Source: an uncultured Pelosinus sp.
GTDB lineage: Bacteria; Bacillota; Negativicutes; UMGS1260
Length of the DNA stretch: 62,615 bases
Assembly: GCA_900550105.1 (NCBI GenBank)
Contig: URQW01000008.1
Span: forward strand, 1-62,615
Direction of reading: 5' to 3'
Part shown: positions 23,732 through 33,489 of the stretch, one piece after another
Numbering within the stretch: the stretch's first letter is position 1
How the letters are laid out: every line of letters starts with the position of its first letter
Translations under genes and position numbers: made by a program
The notes under the pieces: model-generated
What the model was told of the DNA's origin: nothing
What the model saw: only the letters and a program-made list of their open reading frames with translations
Database searches by the model: none

Positions 23732-26605
23732 ATGGTCGGTAGAGAAAAGCGCTTTCCTGATGTCACTACAGAAGAAGAGACTGCCTTTTACCGAACCGTT
23801 ATGGAAGAAGCTAGGGATATCATCTTAGTTGTGGCGGAAAATGGGAGTCTTCTTTATGGCAATCAAGCTGCTTTAAAGGCTTATGGATATTCCTTAAGCG
23901 AGTTTTATCGATTGTCAATCGAAGAGTTGCGTGCGGCTGATTCCAGAAATCTTATTTGGCAGCAGATGGGACAGGCGGCGCAACAGGGGATTTTGTTTCG
24001 TGCGCAACATCGCCGTGCTAATGGCGAAATTTTTCCCGTCGAGGTGAATTCCCGTTCTATTTTCTTTGACGGCAAGGTAGCTCTTGTCAGCGTCGTGCGC
24101 GATATTACAGAAACGATTCTTTTGGAAGAAAGATTGGCTCAGCGCAGCGAAGCTCTAAGCAAAACGAATCAAGAGCTTTCGGCTACTCATGAGGAACTTG
24201 TTGCATCAGAAGAAGAACTCCGTCAGCAATTTGAGGAGCTCATGTTACGTGATGAGGCAATTTATCATCAGAATATGGTTCTGTCAGCGCTTCATGATGT
24301 GGCAGTGAGCCTAATGCAGCGCCGGACTATGGATGAATTGTTGCAAATGATGGCGGCCAAAACGAATCAGTTGCTTCATACTTTTGATAGCTGGATTTAT
24401 TTAGTAGATGAGCAGCAGCAGATATTTCGCAAAAAGATAGTTTTAGGCGAGGTAGCTGTTCAATTTCCTGACCAGATTTCGCTGACTCACGGTTTGGTTG
24501 GTCAGGCTTATCGAACGAGAAAATTAGCGCTTGTATACAATTATCGCAGTTGGTTAGAGCGGTTACCGCAGAAAGTTTATGACCATTGCTACGGCTTTGT
24601 GCAGGTTCCCCTTATCAGGGAGAAAAAAGTTTTCGCTATTTTAGGATTAGCTTTTTCCGAGCAACGCGGTTATTTGACGAATCTTGAACTGTCGCTTTTG
24701 CAACAGATGGCTGATCTTGCGATGATTGCCATTGATAATGTAGCGTTGTTAGATTCTTTTCAGCAAGAGATTGAAGAGCATAAAAAAACGGAAGCGGCTC
24801 TAAAACAATCCGAACAGAACTACCGTACTATTTTTCAGGCTGCTAATGATGGAATTATTATTCATGATTCCTTGACGAGTGAGATTGTTGATGTAAACGA
24901 ACGTGCTTGCCAGTTATATGGCTATAGTTATGCTGAATTTATAGCAGGTCAAAGTGGCGAAATTGGTACAGGTACCCCGCCTTATAGTCGTGCGGATCTC
25001 AGAAGATGGTTGCAAAAAGCCGCGCAGTATGGGCCGCAGTTGTTTGAATGGCAAAAACGACGCCACGATGGATCAATGATTTGGCTAGAAGTAAATTTAA
25101 AACAAATTTTAATAGAAGATAAATTTAGGGTTATGAGCTTTATTCGCGATATCACAGAGCGAAAAGAACAAGAGCTTATTTTGAAAAAATCTCAGGAAAG
25201 TATGCAGGCCTTGCTTGAGGCAATTCCAGACCCGTTGTTCGTGCTAGGGCGGGACGGTACCTTGGTGCGGTTTATTGCCCCAAAATCTGACGCTTATTTA
25301 TTGCCGCAAACTTTGATCGGGAAAACCATTTTTGAAATTTTTCCAGCTGATGTAGCGGTAGCTTTATTGACGCAAATTGGACAGGCCCTTGATTTGAAAA
25401 AAGCGCAAACCTTCGAAAAGGCTTTTTATGTTGGCGGTAAAATGGAGGAGTATGAGTTTCGCATTGCCGCGAGCGGTGAGGCGGAGGTTCTGGTGATTGT
25501 CCGTAATATTACTGATCGTAAACGCATGCAATCAGAACTGGAGTATTTGAGCCTTCATGATGCGCTAACGGATCTTTACAATCGGGCTTTTTTTGAAGAA
25601 GAAATGAAGCGTTTTCAACGGGATCGTAAGGGTGGAGCGGGGATTCTTGTATTTGATGTTGACGGTCTTAAATTGATTAATGATACGTTAGGCCATGCCG
25701 TAGGTGATTTGATTTTAAAAGATGTAGCAGCGATCTTAAAGAATGCTTTTCGTTGTCATGATGTGGTGGCAAGGATTGGCGGAGACGAGTTTGCTGTCGT
25801 TTTGCCCGACTTATCTGTTGGGGTATATGAAGGACATTGCCAAAAAATTCGGCGGCAAATTGCTGCTTATAATGAAGCGGAGCCGGTTGTTCCGCTAAGC
25901 CTGTCCATGGGATTTGCTGTAAGCCAGGAACAAAATTTAGATATGGTTGCTCTATTTAAAGAAGCCGACAATAATATGTATCGGGAAAAAATGAATCGGC
26001 AAAAAGAAGTTCGGCTAATGATTATTAACTTCTTGATTAAAGCGTTGGAGAAACGTGATTTTATTGCGGATGGTCATGGTGACAGAATGCAGAAACTCAT
26101 TATGGATTTTGCAATTCAGCTGGGGCTGCCTGAGCAAGAGATCGAAACATTGCGCTTACTCGCTTATTTTCATGACATTGGTAAAGTAGGTATTCCTGAC
26201 AGTATTTTATTTAAAACGGATAAACTGGTCGACGAGGAATGGATGATTATGCGTCAACATTGCGAAATTGGCTATCGGATTGCCTTAGCGGCGCCGCAGT
26301 TAACGGGAGTTGCTGACTTGATTTTAAAGCACCAAGAGTGGTGGAACGGACAGGGCTATCCGCTGGGGTTGAAGGAAGAAGCGATTCCTTTACCTTGTCG
26401 AATGCTTATGATTGTTGATGCTTTTGATGCAATGACCCATGATCGGCCTTATCGTAAGGCGAAAAGTTTGGAAGCGGCGCTTCAGGAACTCGAAAAAAAT
26501 GCGGGAACACAGTTTGATCCAGCTTTAGTCGCTATTTTTTGCCGCATCGTGGAAAAAAACATAAATAAGCCGATGGAGACAGGAAAAACATGGAATAAGC
26601 GTTGA
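23732..26605 (+). CDS. PAS-GAF-PAS-PAS-GGDEF-HD-GYP c-di-GMP turnover protein
   Basis: A soluble 957-residue signalling protein. PAS1 spans about 20-135, a coiled coil 135-180, GAF 185-340, PAS2 about 355-470, PAS3 about 475-590, GGDEF about 595-755 and HD-GYP about 765-945. The cyclase motif GGDEF (683-687) is intact. The feedback I-site RCHD is at 674-677, exactly five residues before it. The HD-GYP part has FHDIGK (H814, D815) and KHQEWWNGQGYP, where the usual HHE reads HQE (868). It could make and break c-di-GMP in response to small ligands or redox. GGAGG precedes the ATG; the neighbour downstream is another HD-GYP gene. Confidence 0.92.
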   Translation: MVGREKRFPDVTTEEETAFYRTVMEEARDIILVVAENGSLLYGNQAALKAYGYSLSEFYRLSIEELRAADSRNLIWQQMGQAAQQGILFRAQHRRANGEIFPVEVNSRSIFFDGKVALVSVVRDITETILLEERLAQRSEALSKTNQELSATHEELVASEEELRQQFEELMLRDEAIYHQNMVLSALHDVAVSLMQRRTMDELLQMMAAKTNQLLHTFDSWIYLVDEQQQIFRKKIVLGEVAVQFPDQISLTHGLVGQAYRTRKLALVYNYRSWLERLPQKVYDHCYGFVQVPLIREKKVFAILGLAFSEQRGYLTNLELSLLQQMADLAMIAIDNVALLDSFQQEIEEHKKTEAALKQSEQNYRTIFQAANDGIIIHDSLTSEIVDVNERACQLYGYSYAEFIAGQSGEIGTGTPPYSRADLRRWLQKAAQYGPQLFEWQKRRHDGSMIWLEVNLKQILIEDKFRVMSFIRDITERKEQELILKKSQESMQALLEAIPDPLFVLGRDGTLVRFIAPKSDAYLLPQTLIGKTIFEIFPADVAVALLTQIGQALDLKKAQTFEKAFYVGGKMEEYEFRIAASGEAEVLVIVRNITDRKRMQSELEYLSLHDALTDLYNRAFFEEEMKRFQRDRKGGAGILVFDVDGLKLINDTLGHAVGDLILKDVAAILKNAFRCHDVVARIGGDEFAVVLPDLSVGVYEGHCQKIRRQIAAYNEAEPVVPLSLSMGFAVSQEQNLDMVALFKEADNNMYREKMNRQKEVRLMIINFLIKALEKRDFIADGHGDRMQKLIMDFAIQLGLPEQEIETLRLLAYFHDIGKVGIPDSILFKTDKLVDEEWMIMRQHCEIGYRIALAAPQLTGVADLILKHQEWWNGQGYPLGLKEEAIPLPCRMLMIVDAFDAMTHDRPYRKAKSLEAALQELEKNAGTQFDPALVAIFCRIVEKNINKPMETGKTWNKR

Positions 26606-26746
26606 CGGTCAATCTTTTAAAATTTATAATATTTAATGTACATAAAGTGATTTTTTTGATGCTTTTTTTAGCGTTTTTGTATGCTTTGTCGAAGTATGAT
26701 AAGATATCTTTCGTTAGCGATTTATTGGAAGAGGAGGCATTTTCTT

Positions 26747-27799
26747 TTGTCCGGAATCAAGCGATGTTTCATTTCGCAAGTTCAGCCTGGCATGCGTCTT
26801 GCGCGAGCTCTTTATATGGAAACTGGAATGGTATTACTGGAAGAAGAAACTATTTTGACCGACTCTTTGATTCGTAGATTGAGTTTGCTAGGTATCCAAG
26901 AGTTGTTCGTGTTTGAAGAAAGGTTGTTTTTCCCTCCTGTAATTCTACAGAATGAGCAGAATTTATTTGTAGAAGAGCACCGGAAAATTACCACTTCCAT
27001 GGCAGAGGCTTTTTATAAAGCTCGCCAGTTTCAATGTGTGCCAATGTGTCAAATATCTTGTCTGGCTGATCAAATTATTGCTTCGCTACTCAGTGTTCCC
27101 GGCGTTTTCAGCTATCTTCATATTATTAACTCTCATGATGATTATACTTTTCGTCATAGTGTTAACGTAGCTGTGACTGCTGGCGTGATTGGGCGATGTC
27201 TTGGCAAAAGTAAAGAAACTATTAAAGGACTTGTCATTGCTGGCTTGCTTCATGATATTGGCAAGGCGCGCATTCCGCTTGAAATATTGAATAAGCCGGA
27301 CCGTTTAACTGAGGCGGAGATGGCTATCATGCAAAAACATTCAATGTTTGGCTATGAGCTCTTAGTGGGTACAGATGATATGCCGGGTTCGATTAAAACA
27401 GCCATTTTACAACATCATGAGCGCAGTGATGGCAGCGGTTATCCTTGTAAGTTTAAAGATACTCAGATATCGCCTATGGCCAAGATTATTGCTGTTGCTG
27501 ATGTTTATGATGCTATGACATCCCATCGTGTCTATCAACGGGCTTTATCGCCGCTTGTCGTAAGGCGAGAATTGCTTAAAGAAATGTACGGACGCCTTGA
27601 CAGTGAAGCTTGTCTGGCGTTGATTGCCAGTACCGAGAAGGCTCTCGTTGGATCTCTCGTTGAATTAAGTGATGGTGCGATTGCCAAAGTGATATATTTA
27701 AATGATCCGTTAGTTCAACCAATCGTACAGACAATTGATGGTCGCTGCATCGAACTAGAACGGCAAAAAGATCTTAATATTGTCGATTTTATTTTTTAA
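26747..27799 (+). CDS. HD-GYP domain c-di-GMP phosphodiesterase
   Basis: A 350-residue protein without membrane spans. Residues 1-120 form an N-terminal domain that begins ISQVQPGMRLARAL, a form shared with the two HD-GYP proteins at 53.7-55.8 kb. The HD-GYP domain has FRHSVNVAV, LLHDIGKARIP, QHHERSDGSGYP and VADVYDAMTSHRVYQ, all metal ligands kept. A C-terminal about 60 residues form a small beta domain. The start is the TTG at 26747, with GAGGAGG 9 bases upstream; frames farther upstream lack a site. It degrades c-di-GMP (family knowledge). Confidence 0.88.
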   Translation: MSGIKRCFISQVQPGMRLARALYMETGMVLLEEETILTDSLIRRLSLLGIQELFVFEERLFFPPVILQNEQNLFVEEHRKITTSMAEAFYKARQFQCVPMCQISCLADQIIASLLSVPGVFSYLHIINSHDDYTFRHSVNVAVTAGVIGRCLGKSKETIKGLVIAGLLHDIGKARIPLEILNKPDRLTEAEMAIMQKHSMFGYELLVGTDDMPGSIKTAILQHHERSDGSGYPCKFKDTQISPMAKIIAVADVYDAMTSHRVYQRALSPLVVRRELLKEMYGRLDSEACLALIASTEKALVGSLVELSDGAIAKVIYLNDPLVQPIVQTIDGRCIELERQKDLNIVDFIF

Positions 27800-27803
27800 C
27801 ATA

Positions 27804-27836
27804 GAGACGCAGAGCAAGAAGCTTTGTGTCTTTTTA
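27804..27836 (+). terminator. terminator after HD-GYP gene
   Basis: GACGCAGAGC (27806-27815) pairs with GCTTTGTGTC (27821-27830) through two G-T pairs, followed by five T. Confidence 0.75.
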
Positions 27837-27866
27837 TTTCTTGCCCAAAGGAGACTGACGCATACT

Positions 27867-28730
27867 ATGACTCAGAACAGTAATATTAAAAAAGTGGCGG
27901 CAATTCATGATTTATCTTGCATTGGACGTTGCTCTCTGACCGTAATTATACCAGTATTGTCAGCAATGGGGATTCAAGTTTGTCCCTTACCTACAGCAAT
28001 TCTTAGCAGCCATTTCGGCGGGTTTTCTCATATTGCCTCCTGCGATTTTACGGAATATATTTCCCCGTTTGCTGCAAGCTGGCAGCAAGAAAAAGTTTCT
28101 TTCGAAGCGATTTATAGTGGGTTTTTGGCGTCAGAAGCGCAGATTGATGGCGTTTTAGCAGCGATTGATCGCTTTGCTGCCACAAACCCGTTGATTCTAG
28201 TTGACCCAGTAATGGGCGATGATGGGAAACTCTATTCTCCTTATACGAAATCCATGCAGGAACATATGCGTCGCTTAGTGCAGCAAGCGGATGTTATTAC
28301 GCCAAATTATACGGAAGCTTGTTTTTTACTTAAAGAAGCTTATGAAACACCCATGAGTACACCCGAGAAAATTCATCAGTGGCTTATTGCTCTCAGCCAA
28401 TTTGGACCGCATAAGGTTGTTATTACGGGAATTCCTTTAGCTGGTGGAAAACTTCTGAATGCTGGCTATGATAGCGTGTCAGGGGAATTTTGGCAGAAGG
28501 TTAGCGAACGGATTCCTGTCTCCTATCCTGGTACAGGCGATCTTTTTGCTAGCCTGCTGTTAGGCCAGCTTTTAGCGCAAAAATCGTTGTCTGAGGCTAT
28601 GGATCAGGCCATTCAGTTTGTAGAATTGGCTGTGAAAAAGACCTATGAGGCCCAAACGCCGCGCCGAGAGGGCGTGTTGCTGGAAAAAATGCTGCCTTAT
28701 TTGCTGCAAGAGTCAGTCGAAGGCCAGTGA
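27867..28730 (+). CDS. pyridoxal/pyridoxamine kinase family protein
   Basis: A 287-residue PfkB/ribokinase-like kinase. Seen: IHDLSCIGRCSLTVIIPVLSAMG at the N-terminus, LVDPVMGDDGKLY, ITPNYTEA and the ATP-site motif YPGTGDLFASLLLG with the catalytic Asp. It phosphorylates B6 vitamers for PLP salvage. AAAGGAG lies 13 bases before the ATG, a long gap, but upstream frames overlap the previous gene and terminator. The helicase gene follows 13 bases later in the same direction. Confidence 0.9.
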   Translation: MTQNSNIKKVAAIHDLSCIGRCSLTVIIPVLSAMGIQVCPLPTAILSSHFGGFSHIASCDFTEYISPFAASWQQEKVSFEAIYSGFLASEAQIDGVLAAIDRFAATNPLILVDPVMGDDGKLYSPYTKSMQEHMRRLVQQADVITPNYTEACFLLKEAYETPMSTPEKIHQWLIALSQFGPHKVVITGIPLAGGKLLNAGYDSVSGEFWQKVSERIPVSYPGTGDLFASLLLGQLLAQKSLSEAMDQAIQFVELAVKKTYEAQTPRREGVLLEKMLPYLLQESVEGQ

Positions 28731-28743
28731 AAGGGACGGTGCT

Positions 28744-31700
28744 ATGCTGACAGAAGGAAAAATTCAGGCGATGGTTACACAAAATAGTACCTTTACTAAG
28801 GGAATTAGCTATTTTCATGAAGGGAGAGTGAGACAACTTCGCTTCAGTTTTGATAAACGAATGTTTACGGCGCAGGTGCGTGGCGAGCAAGTTTATGAAG
28901 TTGCCATTGAATTTGATCGTCATCAGGAAATGCATGATTGTCAATGTACCTGCCCGGCTTTTGCGGCGTATGATGGCGCCTGTAAGCACATTGTCGCCGT
29001 ATTAAAGGCGATTCAGGCAGGCTGGGCTCACTATTTCTCGAAAAGTTCGTCTGTTTTTGCGGCGGTTTCGCCAGCCCAGCAGCTTCTAGAGCATTTTCGC
29101 CGGGAAAGTTCAGAGCGGATTGAAACCGCCTTTGGGGCAGATCAAGCAGTGGCAACTGTTAAAGTGATTCCCCATTTAGCAATACAAGGTAGCGTCAGTG
29201 GCAAGAAAGCGCTGTTGCAGCTTAGTATGGGACATGACCGTTTATATATTGTTAAGAATTTACTGCCATGTTTGCAGAGTCTGTTACAAACAGAAGAATT
29301 TTTGGTAGGAAAGTCGCTGACGATTCGTTCGCTCATGGATTTTGAGCTGAAGTCTCGGCGAATTGTTGAATTTTTACTCAATCTGTATCGAGAAGAAATG
29401 CAGCGGTCAGCTTGGCAGTATGGCAGTTCTTTAAGTGCTGTTTTCGCGGAAGCACGGTTTTGTCATTTCACGGATTTTCAGCTTCGCCGCTTTTTAGAGC
29501 TTCAAGTGGGCGAAACATTGTTCGTTTCTCTGAATCGTCAGAATGAACAAAGCGTAACGGTTACTTCTGGCAGGCCTCCTATTGCTTTTGTGGTGGAACC
29601 GACGGCAAGCGGTTTGCGTCTTGCTTGGCAAAGTGCCACAGAAATCATTGAAAAACTAGATCAAAACGGCGAGATTCTTTACTATAATCATGCGATTTAC
29701 TTAGTTGACCAGGAGTTTGCGAAAATCTTAAGTCCTGTTTTGGATAGCTTTAGTCGCAGTCGTCAAAGTGAGGTTGCCATTGATCGCATTGATTTCTCTG
29801 AGTTTTTCGGGATTTTGGCGCCAACGCTGCAGAGTGTAGCCACTGTGAATGTTTCACCACAGCTTGTTAAACAAATTGAACGTCTTCCTTTAGCAAAGCT
29901 CGTGTCCTTGGACCGCTATGGTCAAGGGATGAGTGCCAGCGTGCTGTTTCAATATGGTGACTATGTCTGCAATCCGCTGACGGAAACCTTTCCTGTTAAG
30001 CTGCCTGACGGACGTCTGTTGATTCGCAATTTTGTGGCTGAGCAAAATTTGCTGGGGTTTTTTGCAAAACAAAAATTTAATGCGCAAGAGGGGCTTTTTG
30101 TACTAAGCGACGAGGGCGAAACGTATTCTTTTTTGCAGCGGGGTCTAGCTATTTTGCTACAGATGGCCCAAGTCTCTTTTTCGCAGGAATTTCAAACTAT
30201 GGAATTAAAGCCAACGCAGTTTGGTGCGACAGTTCGCTTGAATCAAACAACAGATCTTTTGGAATTTTCTTTTGACTATGGTAATTTTTCAGCCAGTGAG
30301 ATGGCATCGCTGTTAGCGGCCTATAAGCTAAAACGTTCTTATCATCGTTTGCCTGATGGTGCCTTTATTTCTTTGGAGGATGCTTCCTTTCAGACTGTTG
30401 CTGAGCTTATTAGCGAACTGGGACTACGGCAAAGCGATGTAATGCGGCCGCTTACGAAGCTTTCGAAGTACTGGGCTTTGTATTTAGATGAGTTTCAGGA
30501 AAATCATCCTGATTTTGCTTTGAAAAAAGATGAATTGCTTACCGAGATGACGGCCCAGTTACAACGGAAAAGCGTTGCTGCTTATTCGATTCCAGATGGT
30601 GTAAGCGGAACGCTGCGTGATTATCAGAAAAAAGGGTTTTCCTGGCTTATGGCTTTAGCGGATTATGGTCTTGGTGGAATTTTAGCTGACGATATGGGGC
30701 TGGGAAAAACGCTGCAAGTTCTGACGTTTCTACTAGCAAGGCGGCAAGCTTCGCCTTATCCATCGCTTGTTGTGGCGCCTACTTCGCTGCTCTATAATTG
30801 GCAGGAGGAAGCTGCAAAATTTACGCCCGATTTGCGAGTTAAGGTCATTGCTGGGGCGAAGATGGAACGAGAAGAACTGCTTTTGAGCAGTGAAACGGCT
30901 GATTTATTGATTACCTCTTATGGTTTGTTAAAACGGGATATCGAACTGTATAGTAAAAAGAAGTTCTATTATTGTATTTTAGATGAGGCGCAAAATATAA
31001 AAAATCCCCAAGCTTTAAATAGCAAGGCAGCGAAAAAAATTCAAGCTTCTAGCTACTTTGCCTTAACGGGGACGCCGATTGAAAATCGCCTTACTGAACT
31101 CTGGTCGATTTTTGATTTTCTGATGCCAGGTTATTTGGGGACTTATAAGAAATTTGCCAGTCGGTTTGAAATTCCGTTGCAGCAACAACGAGATCAGAAG
31201 ATTGGTGAACAGTTGCGACGTAAAATCAAACCCTTTATCCTGCGGCGGATGAAGGAAACTGTTTTGCCGGAATTGCCGCCCAAGCTGGAAAGTCGTCTGC
31301 TTTGCCAGATGACAAGTGAGCAGGAAAAGGTTTATGCTACTTGGCTGGTGGCAGCAAGGCAGGGAATTGAAGCGGAGCTAAGTTCGCAAGGCTTGGCAAA
31401 AAGTCATATGCGAATTTTAGCTTTATTGACAAGACTGCGACAGATTGCTTGTCATCCATCTTTGTTTTTAGAAAATTATCAAGGCGGTAGTGGAAAAATT
31501 CGTTTGTTAAAAGAATTATTACAGGAAGCCTTAAGCAGTGGGCACCGCGTGCTCGTATTTTCTCAGTTTACAGCGTTGCTGCATTTGCTGAAGGCGGAAT
31601 TAGAGGCACTAGGGATTGAATATTTTTATTTGGATGGAGCGACGAAAGCAGCGGAACGGCTTTCCCTTACGGAAGCGTTTAATCAGGGCGAGAAGGAAGT

Positions 31701-31998
31701 TTTTCTGATTTCGCTGAAAGCGGGCGGAACCGGTTTGAATTTAACGGGCGCTGACATGGTGATTCATTGTGATCCTTGGTGGAATCCCGCGGTAGAAGAT
31801 CAGGCTACAGACCGGGCCTATCGGATTGGTCAGCAGCGCTTTGTGCAAGTTTATAAGCTGATTACGCAAAATACTATTGAAGAAAAAATTTTCCAACTGC
31901 AGTTAAAGAAAAAAGAAATGGTTTCAGATGTTCTTGCCGTAGGCGAGACGTTTCTTGGCAAGTTGACGGAAGACGAATTGCGGGAATTGTTCTCTTAG
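28744..31998 (+). CDS. SWIM zinc-finger SNF2-family helicase
   Basis: A 1084-residue DNA-dependent ATPase. A SWIM zinc finger near residues 60-85 reads CQCTCPAF...CKHIVAVL. A long middle region of about 500 residues, poorly defined, resembles the SNF2-associated bacterial domain. The SNF2 core has DDMGLGKTLQ (motif I), DEAQNIKN (motif II) and TGTPIENRLTELWS (motif III). The helicase C part has GTGLNLTGADMVIH and DRAYRIGQ. Such proteins are typically about 1000-1100 residues in Firmicutes; their exact cellular role is unclear, probably chromosome or transcription-complex remodelling. AAGGGA precedes the ATG. Confidence 0.93.
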   Translation: MLTEGKIQAMVTQNSTFTKGISYFHEGRVRQLRFSFDKRMFTAQVRGEQVYEVAIEFDRHQEMHDCQCTCPAFAAYDGACKHIVAVLKAIQAGWAHYFSKSSSVFAAVSPAQQLLEHFRRESSERIETAFGADQAVATVKVIPHLAIQGSVSGKKALLQLSMGHDRLYIVKNLLPCLQSLLQTEEFLVGKSLTIRSLMDFELKSRRIVEFLLNLYREEMQRSAWQYGSSLSAVFAEARFCHFTDFQLRRFLELQVGETLFVSLNRQNEQSVTVTSGRPPIAFVVEPTASGLRLAWQSATEIIEKLDQNGEILYYNHAIYLVDQEFAKILSPVLDSFSRSRQSEVAIDRIDFSEFFGILAPTLQSVATVNVSPQLVKQIERLPLAKLVSLDRYGQGMSASVLFQYGDYVCNPLTETFPVKLPDGRLLIRNFVAEQNLLGFFAKQKFNAQEGLFVLSDEGETYSFLQRGLAILLQMAQVSFSQEFQTMELKPTQFGATVRLNQTTDLLEFSFDYGNFSASEMASLLAAYKLKRSYHRLPDGAFISLEDASFQTVAELISELGLRQSDVMRPLTKLSKYWALYLDEFQENHPDFALKKDELLTEMTAQLQRKSVAAYSIPDGVSGTLRDYQKKGFSWLMALADYGLGGILADDMGLGKTLQVLTFLLARRQASPYPSLVVAPTSLLYNWQEEAAKFTPDLRVKVIAGAKMEREELLLSSETADLLITSYGLLKRDIELYSKKKFYYCILDEAQNIKNPQALNSKAAKKIQASSYFALTGTPIENRLTELWSIFDFLMPGYLGTYKKFASRFEIPLQQQRDQKIGEQLRRKIKPFILRRMKETVLPELPPKLESRLLCQMTSEQEKVYATWLVAARQGIEAELSSQGLAKSHMRILALLTRLRQIACHPSLFLENYQGGSGKIRLLKELLQEALSSGHRVLVFSQFTALLHLLKAELEALGIEYFYLDGATKAAERLSLTEAFNQGEKEVFLISLKAGGTGLNLTGADMVIHCDPWWNPAVEDQATDRAYRIGQQRFVQVYKLITQNTIEEKIFQLQLKKKEMVSDVLAVGETFLGKLTEDELRELFS

Positions 31999-32010
31999 CG
32001 AGAACCTTTT
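31989..32010 (+). terminator. weak terminator at end of SNF2 gene
   Basis: GTTCTC (31989-31994) pairs with GAGAAC (32000-32005), with a 5-base loop holding the stop codon and a CTTTT tail. The short stem makes it a weak call. Confidence 0.45.
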
Positions 32011-32012
32011 AC

Positions 32013-32041
32013 TTGACAGGGCAAACAGTCTAGCATAGATT
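32013..32041 (+). promoter_or_regulatory. sigma-A promoter of the amidohydrolase gene
   Basis: Perfect -35 TTGACA (32013-32018), a 17-base spacer and TAGATT (32036-32041), about 45 bases before the start codon. Confidence 0.65.
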
Positions 32042-32087
32042 AGAAGAAGAAACAGCTTTTCCATTTTTTGTTTGGGAGGGGATTGCC

Positions 32088-33320
32088 ATGTATGACCGCT
32101 TAAAAGAGACTATTGAATCGATTGCTCTCATTGATGATCACGGACACCCCGGTTTTGCCATGTATTTTTCGAACCTGCCGGAAAAACAGCGAATTCCATT
32201 TGCTGTGGATGGTTATAAATCGCCGGCAGAAAGCAGTGCTGGTTTTCCTTATTTGCGTGAACTCCATGCCAAAGCCTATGAAGAATTTTATGGTTTTACT
32301 CGTGAAGCTATGGCTGATCCGGCACAAACCGAGCAGCTTAAAGCGCGTTATGAAGAAAAACGCCAAACAATCGATAAGTGGATTGACGAATTGCTCGATA
32401 AGTCGGGCGTAGATATTCTCATGGCAAACATTGCTTTACCTGATGCTTTAAAAAACAATCGACGGATTCGCTTTGTACCGTCCGTTGATCCCTTAGTATT
32501 CCCTTTTGATAATAGCTTTTTGAAAAAACGAGTCTTAAGCGACTATTTTCTCGGTTACTTTGAATATGAATTAGCCAGACTGAAACAGGAAAATGGCTAT
32601 GAAGAAACGGGGTTCTCTGGGTATTTGGCCTTTGTCGATACGGTGCTTGCCGCGTATTATCAGCAAAAAAATATTCCCGCGTTCAAATTTGTCATTGCCT
32701 ATGCTCGTGATACGAATTTTGTCAAAGTCGCTGAATCTGAGGGAGAAAATCTCTATGAAGCGGCGAAACAAGGCGATGAGGCGGCTTATGTCCGATTGCA
32801 GGATCTGCTAGTCTGGCATATTATGCGCTGGATCGTTCGTCACGATATGGCCGTGCAGTTTCATTACGCGATTACCGATAACTATGTGAATTATTTTGAT
32901 CCCTTGAATCTTGCGAATATGCTTGCTGATGAAGAATTAAAACAAGCTAAGATCGTCATTTTACACGGCGGTTATCCGCGGTTCCAAAACGCCGAAGTTC
33001 TTGCGCTAGGCGGTCTCACGCCAAATCAAGTGTGTATTGATATTTCCGGTCGCATTATGTTTGCCAATCATCCGAAAATCATTGCTAAAATGCTGCGGAG
33101 TTGGCTCGAAAAACCGCTTCTTTGGGATAAAATTCTCTATGGCTCTGATGTGCTTTGGGGCGAACGTTATGTGTATACCTGTGCCAGAACAGGTCGCGAT
33201 GCTGTTTATTTTGCTTTAAGCTCGATGATTGACGATGATATTATTGATGAGGCAACGGCGATTTCTATTGCCAAAAAGATTTTGCGTGAAAACGCCTTGC
33301 GGCTTTATCGACTCGACTAA
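32088..33320 (+). CDS. amidohydrolase-superfamily protein (FluG N-domain-like)
   Basis: A 410-residue TIM-barrel metal hydrolase. The metal-binding DDHGH is at residues 16-20, with later HYAITDN, ILHGGYPR and YGSDVLWGE providing further ligands. The layout resembles the amidohydrolase 2 group that includes the N-terminal domain of FluG and enzymes linked to glutamine-synthetase-like proteins. No GS-like gene is adjacent, so the substrate is unknown. GGGAGGGGATTGCC precedes the ATG. It has its own promoter and terminator. Confidence 0.8.
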   Translation: MYDRLKETIESIALIDDHGHPGFAMYFSNLPEKQRIPFAVDGYKSPAESSAGFPYLRELHAKAYEEFYGFTREAMADPAQTEQLKARYEEKRQTIDKWIDELLDKSGVDILMANIALPDALKNNRRIRFVPSVDPLVFPFDNSFLKKRVLSDYFLGYFEYELARLKQENGYEETGFSGYLAFVDTVLAAYYQQKNIPAFKFVIAYARDTNFVKVAESEGENLYEAAKQGDEAAYVRLQDLLVWHIMRWIVRHDMAVQFHYAITDNYVNYFDPLNLANMLADEELKQAKIVILHGGYPRFQNAEVLALGGLTPNQVCIDISGRIMFANHPKIIAKMLRSWLEKPLLWDKILYGSDVLWGERYVYTCARTGRDAVYFALSSMIDDDIIDEATAISIAKKILRENALRLYRLD

Positions 33321-33340
33321 AGAATAGGATGTACTGAACA

Positions 33341-33400
33341 GGCTGTCAGGCTAGGGGAAATTTCGCTATCGAAATTTTTTACTTAGCCTGACAGCCTTTT
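33341..33400 (+). terminator. terminator after amidohydrolase gene
   Basis: A perfect 13-bp outer stem, GGCTGTCAGGCTA (33341-33353) against TAGCCTGACAGCC (33384-33396), plus an inner GAAATTTCG/CGAAATTT stem and a TTTT tail. Confidence 0.9.
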
Positions 33401-33421
33401 GTATTGCCACGTAAAGTTTCA

Positions 33422-33451
33422 TTGATGAATCTTCTTTATTTTGCTTATACT
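33422..33451 (+). promoter_or_regulatory. sigma-A promoter of the regulator-kinase-efflux operon
   Basis: TTGATG (33422-33427), an 18-base spacer and TATACT (33446-33451), about 38 bases before the response-regulator start. Confidence 0.55.
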
Positions 33452-33489
33452 AAGTTTAGGGAAAGCAAATCGCGTTGTAGTGGAGATGA

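Noticed and set aside
26602..26877. Plus-strand frame of 91 codons bridging the GGDEF-HD-GYP and HD-GYP genes
   Set aside because: It overlaps the conserved start of the HD-GYP protein in another frame and has no good ribosome binding site.
28597..28989. Minus-strand frame of 130 codons over the pdxK/SNF2 junction
   Set aside because: Opposite to two well-supported genes and without recognisable motifs.
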